Positions 11,073 to 20,583 of a stretch of DNA of 64,000 bases are shown here, piece after piece. The notes beneath the pieces were generated by a model that had not been told where the DNA came from, made no database searches, and saw nothing but the letters and a program-made list of their open reading frames with translations. The position numbers and the translations under genes are program-made. This DNA is from Rhizoclosmatium globosum (taxonomy: Eukaryota > Chytridiomycota > Chytridiomycetes > Chytridiales > Chytriomycetaceae): positions 39,854 through 103,853 of the forward strand of contig MCGO01000136.1 in the NCBI GenBank assembly GCA_002104985.1, given 5' to 3'. Each line of letters begins with the position of its first letter. Position 1 is the stretch's first letter.

Positions 11073-11942
11073 ATGAGCCAAATTACGATTAGGCCTTCAA
11101 CCACCACACCAACAACGTCTCAAATCCTCCTTTCACTCAATGATAGGTGTGGACGCAGTCGCGGTGTATGTACACCACCGTTACTTTGCGTGATTACCCC
11201 CGATCTCCATCGAACTTGTCAAACACCAGCAACTCTAAACACACCGTGCAACTGCACGCGACAATCAACCTGCTGTATAACACCAAACACATCCTGCATA
11301 AACGCCACAATTTCAACTCCAGGTATATGTCAACTTGTCCAACCAACACTCGGCGGTCCCTGTGGCCTTCCTTCAACGCCAACAACCTGCGGAGGAGAAA
11401 TGACGTGTCTATCGAATACATGTCAAAACGTTCCTATTCTAGCGGGACTTGATGGGGATTGCGCGTGTCCTGGGACACAGTCGTTGAAGCAATGTGCCAA
11501 GGACTTTCTTTGTGTTTGCAATGTAGTCAACAACGGGTACGGAAAATGCGCGACTCCAGGACCATCTTGTCCATGTATAGCAACGAATGGAACAACTTCA
11601 TCTTGTTGTGGTGGCCATTTGAGTTGTTATCCAAACAAAAGTGTGACTGGTACGTGCCAAGATGTACGAGTTGGTAGAAACGCAAAATGCGCGTCGAGAG
11701 ATAATGCTACTGGTCCTTATTGCGTGGATTCACTAAAGTGTTTGGATGCAGGGATTGATGGAATTGGTATTTGTCGATCTGCGAAAAAGGGACCAAGTAC
11801 ACTGATAATCAACGCCGGTACGGCTGATAATGGAAGCCTTACGCGTACCCGTGCTGCTGTGACCAATAACAGTCCTCATTATTCTATTTCACGTTTACTT
11901 TTTGTAACTTCTGTTGCGTTGTTGTTCTGCTCTATCTGCTAA
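11073..11942 (+). CDS. Cysteine-rich, probably secreted/GPI-anchored protein (plus-strand partner)
   Basis: ORF of about 290 aa from the ATG at 11073 (MSQITIRPSTTTPTT). It carries about thirty cysteines in repeated C-x(4-6)-C..LxC modules such as GVCTPPLLCVITP, CNCTRQSTCC and GGEMTCLSNTCQNV, and ends with a Ser/Asn-rich stretch and a hydrophobic tail (LLFVTSVALLFCSIC) typical of a GPI-anchor signal. No signal peptide is visible at this ATG, while the convergent paralogue at 11963 has a clear one, so a 5' exon is probably missing from this model. The spacing resembles Dickkopf/EGF-like disulfide folds, but I would not assign a family. Likely location is the cell surface (inference). Confidence 0.65.
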   Translation: MSQITIRPSTTTPTTSQILLSLNDRCGRSRGVCTPPLLCVITPDLHRTCQTPATLNTPCNCTRQSTCCITPNTSCINATISTPGICQLVQPTLGGPCGLPSTPTTCGGEMTCLSNTCQNVPILAGLDGDCACPGTQSLKQCAKDFLCVCNVVNNGYGKCATPGPSCPCIATNGTTSSCCGGHLSCYPNKSVTGTCQDVRVGRNAKCASRDNATGPYCVDSLKCLDAGIDGIGICRSAKKGPSTLIINAGTADNGSLTRTRAAVTNNSPHYSISRLLFVTSVALLFCSIC

Positions 11943-11962
11943 ATGATGCAAGGAAAAACAAT

Positions 11963-12778
11963 TTATAAAACAAGTGTAGCCAGAAAAAGTAGAAAAGATG
12001 CAGCGTCCGGAACTCTCCAGCTTTGGGATGTGACGACAGCCGCGAATTTCCCTTTTAGCCCACAAATCCCCACACCATCCGTCCCAACCTGTCCACAAAC
12101 CAATCCGTCGACGCATCCAGGAAGCGATACAGAAGACTGACTAGCACAAGTATCCCCAACTCCACCGCGAAAAACCTGACACGTCCCCGATGTGTCATTC
12201 CCAGCGCCATAACACCTCTCCATCCCCAAACACCCTCCAACTCTACATCCAGTCCCCTTCGCACTACAAATCCCCCACGCAGAATATCCCCCCTCCGCAA
12301 CAGCTTCACATACACAGACCAATCCCGTTTCACACGATTTCAAACTAACCGTCCCGTTACACGGACACTCAGCGCTGATCGGTTGAACGATCCGAACGTT
12401 ACGACACGTTCCCGCGATGCAGCTCATTTCTCCTGAACATATTGATGGATCCGAAACGCCGTCTCCGTTGCAAACCCCGTTCTGAAGTGGTTGAACGAGT
12501 GTACACATCCCGCTAGTTGCTGGCGTCGCGTTAAGACAGGTGGTGTTAGGATCTGTACAGCAGTAGCTTGACGGTGTGCAGTTACAGGACCCGCCGATTG
12601 TGTTGGGCACTTGGCAAGTGTAAGTGCTGGAAGGGGTTTGAGCACATACGAGGCCGTCAGAACAGGTTGATGGGGTTGTTGTTGCGGACACACCACAGGG
12701 AGAGTTAATAGGGAGTAGAGTGACTGTTAACGCGAGTGTTGTGGGAAGGAATAAGACAAGTACACCAAGGATCACCAT
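11963..12778 (-). CDS. Cysteine-rich secreted, likely GPI-anchored protein (minus-strand partner)
   Basis: Single-exon protein of 271 aa. It begins with a signal peptide (MVILGVLVLFLPTTLALT), continues with cysteine modules that align with its convergent neighbour (CSDGLVCAQTP, CNCTPSSYCC, CSGEMSCIAGTCRNVRI, CPCNGTVSLKSCE), and ends in a hydrophobic tail (AASFLLFLATLVL) suited to GPI attachment. The two genes end 20 nt apart, tail to tail, and are clearly paralogous, so they form an inverted duplicate. Probably a surface or wall protein; no enzymatic motif is present. Confidence 0.8.
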   Translation of the reverse strand: MVILGVLVLFLPTTLALTVTLLPINSPCGVSATTTPSTCSDGLVCAQTPSSTYTCQVPNTIGGSCNCTPSSYCCTDPNTTCLNATPATSGMCTLVQPLQNGVCNGDGVSDPSICSGEMSCIAGTCRNVRIVQPISAECPCNGTVSLKSCETGLVCVCEAVAEGGYSAWGICSAKGTGCRVGGCLGMERCYGAGNDTSGTCQVFRGGVGDTCASQSSVSLPGCVDGLVCGQVGTDGVGICGLKGKFAAVVTSQSWRVPDAASFLLFLATLVL

Positions 12779-13051
12779 CTTATTCTTTTCCAGAGATTAA
12801 CCCGACAAACCAAAAAGGTGAAGAAGATAATTGACTTGACTGAAGTAGCCATGCATTTTTCGCCAAATTAAGAAAAAAACTAGTAAAAAGCAGTATTCAC
12901 AAACCCAAAATAGAAACCGTGCAAAACACTGTTTACCGTCGTCAGAGAGGAGATGGATTAACATGTTACAAATCGGTGGTCGATTTCCAAAACACCCCAC
13001 CACACCCCACAACTCCTCCATCCTCCTACTGGCCCCACGTCTCTCAAAAAG

Positions 13052-13123
13052 CACCCAAGGTGGGGATCGAACCCACGACCACCTGCTTAGAAGGCAGATG
13101 CGCTACCGCTGCGCTACCCGGGC
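13052..13123 (-). tRNA. tRNA-Arg (anticodon UCU)
   Basis: Read on the minus strand, 72 nt fold as a tRNA: acceptor GCCCGGG pairing with CTTGGGT (three G-U pairs), D-arm GCGC..GCGC, anticodon stem-loop with loop CTTCTAA (anticodon TCT), T-arm GTGGG-TTCGATC-CCCAC, discriminator G. No intron. Five T residues follow directly (13046-13050 on the plus strand read as A), a Pol III terminator. Confidence 0.9.
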
Positions 13124-13901
13124 GTTGAAAAGATTGGTGTTTACAATCTTAGGTACCCAGTTTAAAGAAACAACGCCCTATAGCAATTCCATTCACGTCA
13201 ATGTTATCAAATAAGCTATTTAATAGAGCTAGTACGCTTGTATATATGGAGGAGATACGTTGCGTGTTAGCACGACATCGCTAGAACAGTATAACCAAAT
13301 ATTATCCACTTGATCAGCTTTAGAGACAGTCCCACAGTCAGATAATACAAGTATACCTCAATTTTAATCATTTTAATATCGGGTGTGTGTGTTTCGGTTT
13401 CCTTTCAGTTAATTCAGTTAATTCAGTTAGTGTGTTACACTGTTCAAGAGGAAGAACACGTTTGACCAGGAATTTAAACGAAACTCAAGTGAAACGCGTA
13501 GTACAATGTATTCCAGTAACGCTTACTGTGTCTAGAGAACAATGTTGCTTCTCTGCATTTGAGGTGAACTTCCACAAATTATAGCTGCTGCCACATACGC
13601 AAAAGCCTTTGCTTTTAAAAACTGAGTGAAAGATTTAAAGTGATCAGAGATTATTTTTAAGTCGTTTTGGAATATTGCAGGAATATTGAAGTTTTTTGGT
13701 TAGTAATTTTTGCTGTCGCGTTTATTGTTAAGTTACCAAAAAAACCACCTTTCCTAGAGGTATAAAATAAATGTGAGAATTGTAGAATTAATTTGTAAGA
13801 AGAACAAGAAGAACCTGATTGGAATTCCGTTTTTACACAATCCACTTCTCACACAAACCGTCTCCTCCGACGCCGCCATCGCAAACGTCAAGCCAAAAGC
13901 C
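13124..13901. other. Intergenic, AT-rich, no gene seen
   Basis: No ORF with family resemblance. A 9-nt unit aattcagtt is repeated three times near 13405-13432. Otherwise no structure that I can support. Confidence 0.4.
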
Positions 13902-13966
13902 TCCCATACGGGGAATCGAACCCCGACCGCCGCCGTGAAAGGGCGGAATCCTGACCCTCTATAGGT
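13902..13966 (-). pseudogene. tRNA-Glu(UUC)-like remnant lacking a proper 5' acceptor half
   Basis: The minus strand has a good anticodon arm (loop CTTTCAC, anticodon TTC), an intact T-arm with B-box GGTTCGATTCC, a 3' acceptor strand TATGGGAG and a TTTT terminator right after. The matching 5' strand (expected CTCCCAT) is missing: the sequence upstream of the partial D-arm (AGAGGGTCAGGA) reads GAACCTAT, consistent with a deletion of about eight bases. It is probably a dead tRNA-Glu copy or a tRNA-derived repeat. Confidence 0.6.
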
Positions 13967-14226
13967 TCTGTGCTTAAAAGTCTTAAAAAAAAATAAATAC
14001 ACAACACATAAGGAACATCATATATACACTATATTAATACATTGAATGATGTTTGAGGTGATAGGGGGCTGTTGGGGGTTGTTATGGTGTGTCCGAGAGT
14101 GGTGATCCACACCAAGTATTGACCCTTACTACCCACTTTATTTTCAACAAACCGACCACGGATTCGTTTTCTACACACTCGATTTAGTATGGACGCAGCG
14201 AGTTTGGTCCGTAGGCGCTTATTTTG

Positions 14227-14340
14227 AGTTGCGACTTTTTTTCGCGGGTGATAGGATGCATAGCACCGGTGCAAAAAAGTCGCACGACTTTTCTCCCCAG
14301 ATGCTCGTGAGCCTATCACCTCCGAAAAAAAGTCGCAACT
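14227..14340. repeat. Imperfect inverted repeat (29-nt arms) with nested palindromes
   Basis: The left arm 14227-14255 (AGTTGCGACTTTTTTTCG.. ending GGTGATAGG) is the reverse complement of 14312-14340 except for two bases. The 56-nt interior holds two further palindromes, GCACCGGTGC and AAAAGTCGCACGACTTTT. It ends 89 nt before the recombinase start codon. It could be a hairpin at the edge of the element, a binding site of the recombinase, or a small MITE; nothing in the sequence decides. Confidence 0.8.
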
Positions 14341-14429
14341 TCAACAACGTAAAACGCGCCATCCCTCTTTACAAACATAATATCTATATAATACTTTGTT
14401 CTAATCTGCGTTTATTTGGATAGATTCGA

Positions 14430-17400
14430 ATGTCTGGCAGTGCTACCCCAAACCAGCCAACCCAACCCATCAGAGGCCACGAAATCAACCACAAGCTACG
14501 TGAAGCTATTCTCTTCAGAGCCCAGCAGTTCGCTTCACGTGCAGTGATCGCCGGAAGCGATTCCGAGGCAGCGTATGAAACCGATAATTCGCTCTATGAG
14601 AGTACCGATTACTTTACCGAGAGCGAAATGTTTGACAGAGAGACTTTGGACGCATTGAATGCTTTGGAGAAAGACTACAGTCTTGAGTTATTGAAAGGTG
14701 CGTGTTCTATTATTTCCTCATACACTCACTCACCACCACCACCACCTACCACAACCACCACCAACTCCTCCACCAACGACACCAGAAATGATGAACACAG
14801 CCGGTACCTACGCAGCTGACGGGAGTCTTATTCCAGAAGAAACGCTCGACCCTCGCATGGCGCCTTACGTTCTTGGGCCAGGCGGCAAGCAACTGGTCAA
14901 GATCAACCAGCAGTACCTCGAGCGTAACGGCTGGGTTTTCACCGAAGGATCCGTCAAGAATGGCTGGAAGTACACTGGAGGCGATTGGAAGCGAGTTGTA
15001 AGTGTTGTGCCCCTGTTCTTCACTTTTCAACCAGTACTCAACAACAACGCAACGCACAGTGTTCCACGTGTCAAACATCGACGGGAAACCTTGTCCTCTG
15101 CAAGAATTCCGACGACAACAACGTGCACTGGACACACGACACGTGCGCTGCTTCGAACGGCAAGTGCCACGCCTGCCCCGCCGGACCCCCTGCGCCAATC
15201 GTGTACAACCCACGCCCAAGCGACGCAGCACCGACGGACTTCATCGCTGCTGTCAATGCCGCGCGTGCCAAGACGACTGCTCGTGCTTCCAAGCCAAATC
15301 CACGTTCAACCTCTCAGTCCTCTCGTGCTGCTTCCACCTCTTCCGCCCGTGCTCCGCAGTCCCCGCTCCGTGCCGGCGCTTCTGCTCACACCCGTGCCAG
15401 AAACTCTGCACTCGGTCTGGCTGCCAACGTTATCACTCAAGGCAGAGACGATGACGACTCCATGCCTGAAATGCTATCAGATTCTGACTCTGATGCTCCT
15501 GCTCCTGATGCTACTCGTGAACGCCGCCGGGCCAAGAAAGCCGCTGGTGCTGCTAAACGTGGCCGCCGACCAGATCTCCCAACCTTTGGTGACCAGTTTG
15601 ATTCTGAATCTGATGCTGAAGACGACACTCAACCTCCTGCCGACGCTGCCGACGCTGCCGACCAGTCTAAATGGAAACCAACAGCCGCGGAGCGCGCGGA
15701 CTTCTTCCCGCTGACGCCAGAGGAACGCCGAGCCAAAGGCTACGAGTTACCTGATTGCATTAAATTCGAGATAATGACTGGATTTACAAGCAATCTGAAA
15801 CGATACGAGGCTGGATTGGTTGCGAAGAGGTTGAAAGCGATTGTTGATCAGAATTGTAAGTGTTGCTTCGGCTTTGGTATCTCAGACTAATATGATAACA
15901 ATCTCAGTGGTTGGACAATGGCAACCTGATCGCAAGTATCTGTACGCTCACATTATCTTCTCTCGAGGCTATAAGTGTGCAGAAGAACTTGTCCGTCAGC
16001 TGGCTGTGAAGTACGTCCATATGAATATCAAACAGCGCGAAAAACTGAAGAATAACTGCACAACTGTTATTGGAAACATCATGAATCCTGGAGTTGGGAA
16101 GGGGCGTGGCTGTGACAAGAACTATGGTCCACACATTCGCACATTGGAGGATTATATGGTGGGTTAAATTCTACGAAGTCACTTCTAATCACATTCTCTA
16201 CAGACTCTTGTTGGGAGACATATTGAGAAGCTGTACATTCAAACACCCCAGCTTCGCGACACGATGGACAATTACAAGTACTTCTTTTCTGGTCGATACA
16301 TCACGTGGGGACTGGATGGGTTTGCTCTCCAACCAATGCGAAATCAGCAGGGTGTGTTTGATCCCAATGGCAAGATTGGTAGCAAATATGTAAGTTTTTC
16401 TATTTCTTTGATACGTTGGACTAAATCTGCCAAATAGGCCTCTCTTGAACAATTTCACACACATATGTTGCGAATGTCCGGGCTGTGCGCTCCTCTTTGC
16501 GACGACGAGCAGTTGAAGTCTCTTGGATGCAACGACAAAGCTGACCATGACGACCACAAGAAGAGGATTCAAAGTGCAACAGTTGCGTCTATTTCCAAGA
16601 AGGTTGAAGAAGACCCGGATGTCCACAATAACTACGAGCGTAACGTTGAAGCTCACATCACCGCGGAGGTTGAGAAAGGGTTTCGACTGCACTGCTTGAG
16701 TCGTTTGATGTACGCTCCTGGTGGTTCTATTCCAACTGGAGCCCGTGAACTTTGTCAGCTGAACCTGAATGACGTTACTTGTGGCCGTAGTTCGGAGTTG
16801 CGGGGTCTTAACATTATTCGACTGTTGTCCGAGGACTATGAAATTCGACCTCCAGAAGGTATCTATGCTTGCGAAAAGTGTCCCTGTACCAAGATTCTTG
16901 TTGATGGATCCAAACTCTCGGTATGTAAAAGTCGCTTGTTCTTACGTTCACTAAGTCTTTCTTCCAGTCTCTTCTTGCTGAACGCGGTAAAAGTGACAAA
17001 CGGTACATTATTGTCTGCCCTCATTGGAACCCGCTCTTTGATTTCAAGTTTACGTTTGGTCTCAAGGAGTATATGGAGCTTCATGTCCAGAAGATAACAG
17101 GAAAAGCGGACTTGCTGATGAAGGGCTACAATGTTGTCAAGGAAATCAAGCTCTTTCATGCCAGTTCGTATACGGAGCCAATGGGATCGACCACTCACCA
17201 CACCATGATGGACACCATGCACAACGCATTGGGAGTCAAGATTGACGGAAAGAGTACTCACATTCCTCGTAAAGCCCAGCCGGTGAAGATGGAACGTGGT
17301 AACGTCCCTGCTGCTGCCATTGAGCGCATTGGTTGGTTGACAGGCGATAATGTCAAACGCGGAGAGTCTTTCAGTATTGTCTACTTGAAGGAGTTTCCGC

Positions 17401-19179
17401 GAGAGGTTGTCCAATACAACACCGGTATGTTTCCGAACGGGAATCATGAGGGAAGGTTCAAGGCGCCGCGGTTCAATGCCCCTCCACCAAGTCCATTTAT
17501 CCAGTCATATTTCTTTCCTCAGTGGGTTGAGTTTGAGGAAGCAGTGAAGGACCCCGATCATCCCATCTTCTTGTCGGACGACGTGATTAATGAGGTGGAT
17601 GATGTGAATGAGTGGATTGGAATGGATCAGCCTTTGGAAGAGGGCGAGACTCTTGAGGACCTTGCGAGGCGCGCAGAACACCACTGTAAGAATGGGAAAG
17701 TAAGCTTGCCTGTGATGGGGAATACCTTGACCGCAACGCGCGAGGAGTTTATCTATGGATTAGCTTCGTTGTTCTATCATATTGCCACAGATCCACTTGT
17801 TTCTGAAGCGATCACACCGGAGACTGGTATGTTTTTTCTCGTCATGTTCTAAAATAAAATGACTCCACTTTTCCCCAGTTGCTGCCATAAAAGGAGGAGG
17901 TTACTGCGAAAAGCGAAAGAACAACATCTTTGACACTGCTGAGTGGAAGGAATTTTACGAGGCTGTGTACAAGGAGGAGGTCAAGTATGCTGATTGGCGG
18001 TTGGCTTGCAGCAAGATGGAACGTCCAAATCTGAACGCGCTGGATGGGAGTGGAAGCCGTGGTCGAATGGAAGTTGTACTTTCGGACGAACAGTTTGCAG
18101 AATTACGCGGTCGCTTTGGAAATCTTCCAGATGATACTTTGGAGGAAATTCAAAGATTGCCCGCTACAATTCAGGCTGCATTTACTTCTCAGCTGCAAGT
18201 CTTGCACGATGAAGTGAAAGAGAACACTGCCTATCTGAAGCTTCTTCTTGAACGGGTCACCCGTCAGCATGGTGACAACTCTGAACAGCCAATTTTCCAT
18301 CCACCTGAACCTCGTCCTCGCTCGGAACTTGCTCCTGCTCCAGAAATTCCTACCGCTGGATTGGTGATTCCTGAGTTTGGCTCTACTGCACGTCTTGCGA
18401 CTGGGCCCTTTACTGTGTCAAGTGACAATGGTCGGTTAGTTGCGACTTACCGAAAGCAGTTCTCTCGGTCTGACCCTTGGTCTATGAACATGCCCGAAGT
18501 CAAGTTTCCTGCCATCAGCGAAGTTTCTCTTGAGGAGGTTTGTTTTGTTCGCACACTGTTGATGATGTACTTATAATCGTTCTTGCAGGCATTTTCGATT
18601 GCAGCGGGTCCTGGGTTCTCTTTGAACGCTCTTGTTCAACGTCATCATACGAAGTGGGCGCAGGGTGGCCAGCAGAAGCAGTTCATGAATTACAACCGTG
18701 TCTTGTGGTTCATTCTCGACAGATGCCAGTTGACTCTTACTCAAATTATGGCTCTTTCCGACGAAGAGCGTTCTGCTCTTTTGGCCTCTGCTTTTGCTAC
18801 GATTCGCACTGATCCCGAATTTCACAAGAAAAAGGGTTTCACGATTTCGGCGATGGCGGAGAAGACCTCGTTCCCAACTGCTCTTCCAATTCGCGCTCCC
18901 AAGGATACTGCAACTGTTAAGAAGCCGCGAAGCAAGAAGCAGAAGGTGACTCCTGCGGAAACTGAAGTGGCGACTGCTGGCGGCAATGCGAATGACACTG
19001 GTGTGGATCAGGAAGCAGCTTCGGCTGAAGCGACAAGCGAGAATTGTGTTTACTGTGGTGAATATACTACCGACGTGTGTGATGGTGTTGGATGCGAAAC
19101 GCGGGTTCACTCAACTTGTTGTGGTGTGACGGACAAGGGTGTTCCGGCCTTCTGCCGAAAGTGTAAGGAAGCGGCTTGA
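14430..19179 (+). CDS. Crypton/Ndc10-like tyrosine recombinase with zinc fingers
   Basis: Nine exons: 14430-14697, 14786-14997, 15060-15855, 15908-16158, 16204-16389, 16438-16920, 16968-17826, 17879-18537, 18589-19179; all phases agree, giving an uninterrupted 1434-aa protein. The core matches the Ndc10 domain II/Crypton recombinase layout: catalytic Arg in CGRSSELRGL (~688), then LFHASSY, HIPRKA (His 830, Arg 833), ERIGWLT (Trp 855), and the nucleophile Tyr 871 in SIVYLKEFP, followed by the family's FNAPPPSPFIQSYFFPQW tail. A Cys/His cluster lies at ~161-199. A canonical C4HC3 PHD finger closes the protein (CVYC..CDGVGC..HSTC..CRKC). The middle is disordered with acidic Ser/Asp runs. Likely a DNA-transposon integrase, though a domesticated nuclear factor is possible. 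Confidence 0.78.
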
Positions 19180-19624
19180 ATAGTTACGGTTTTTCGAATA
19201 AACGGTTTTGTTGTTCTTCAATTATGCTTCGCTCGAACACATTCCGTTCAATCTATTTTTCATTCAAAAACGCGCAGTCATCCCGAATGAGCTCCCGTCC
19301 CATCTAATGCCGCAATGCCGCAGCGACGAATGCTTACATTCGTCCTCGGATATTCGCGTCGTGTTTGGTACTGTGGCTGGGTTGCGAGACTGATGATGCC
19401 CTTTGTAGTGCCTCTCAGCACGACATCATTGGGCGGCGCTTCGGCTCTCGCAACGCGATTCAATCGCATTCAGTCACCTACTCCGTCTCATCGCTGTGCC
19501 AGACTGACCGTGACAGTAACGCGTCGTCGCAATATAACTTTGACAGCTGAACAGCTGATAACAACGTAAAACTGAACCAAGCATCCCGACCTACTCCTTT
19601 TCTTCTCCCCTCTCCTTCTCGTCA

Positions 19625-19839
19625 ATTTGAAAAGGTTATGTTCATACCTATGGTGTCGTAATGACACTTGAATTTATGTTTACTTCCTTCTAAATGCTCA
19701 TTTGAAAAGGTTATGTTCATACCTATGGTGTCGTAATGACACTTGAATTTACGTTTACTTCCTTCTAAATGCTCATTTGAAAAGGTTATGTTCATACCTA
19801 TGGTGTCGTAATGACACTTTGTTTACTTCCTTCTAAATG
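19625..19839. repeat. 75-bp tandem repeat, 2.9 copies
   Basis: Units start at 19625, 19700 and 19775 with an exact 75-base period; units 1 and 2 differ at about one base and unit 3 lacks about ten bases (the gaatttatgt segment). Each unit contains a short dyad GTGTC-gtaat-GACAC. The array lies between the recombinase and the helicase gene. It could be a protein-binding array or a simple local amplification. Confidence 0.9.
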
Positions 19840-20583
19840 AAATATACTCCGTCGCTTCTTGATTTCCGTCAAATAAAGTGTCGAATCAAGATATTTTGTC
19901 GTTAATGATGTTTGCTTTTGACGCTCTGCGTGTTTCCAGCAGTATTAATGTGTTCGGGTTTCGTTTAGGGTTATTAACCCTAAAAACTGCAGCTCCTGAC
20001 TGAAGCTGGCAAAATTCATAAGATTTCGCATGCGATAAGATGCTGGTATATTATGCAGATTCGTATTGTTGGAACGCCAAAATATGTGTGCTGTGGCCAT
20101 CTTTTTGATTCTGAAGCCAAATCCATGATATTCTACCCTCAATAGCGCACCAACGACAAAAGACTCATATCAATGACTACCTGCGATAGAAAGAGCGGGT
20201 TGTCTTTAATGATTCTGGAGGTTTATATGCATCGATCATGAAAGCTCAAGTCTATGTGCATTTACATTGAAAGTGTTGACGCAAGATGAACATTAAAAGA
20301 TTGACAAAATCAGGACACACCAAACTTCACCTAAGTCGAAAGCAGCATAGTATTAATCGATCTACGAAGCGATTGCGTCGTGTTTGCACGTCTGGAACGA
20401 GTTTGGTTGCGCGGAAACTGAATAGCGTAACTGGCGATGACGACAGACGCGTAACAATACCACCATCAAGAAGATCGTGTATTGTTTAGTAAGATCTGAT
20501 ATTTACTTTAGCGGGTTTTGTTCAGCTAATGAGGTTCAGAAGGTTGAAAGTGGTTGAAAGGTTGACGAAACTCTCTCAAAAAC
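19840..20583. other. Intergenic between recombinase and helicase genes
   Basis: No gene called. It contains a near-perfect palindrome with telomere-like sequence: TTTAGGGTTA at 19964-19973 and TAACCCTAAA at 19975-19984, separated by one base. A short ORF at 20286-20489 has no resemblance to a known family. Confidence 0.5.

Noticed and set aside
14698..15714. 338-codon ORF overlapping recombinase exons 2-3
   Set aside because: It runs through an intron and then reads the wrong frame; the spliced model explains the region with zinc-finger and linker sequence.
14430..19179. Starship 'captain' (DUF3435) interpretation
   Set aside because: The tail after the catalytic Tyr (NAPPPSPFIQSYFFPQW) fits Ndc10/Crypton proteins, and no captain-type 5' position in a large cargo element is visible.
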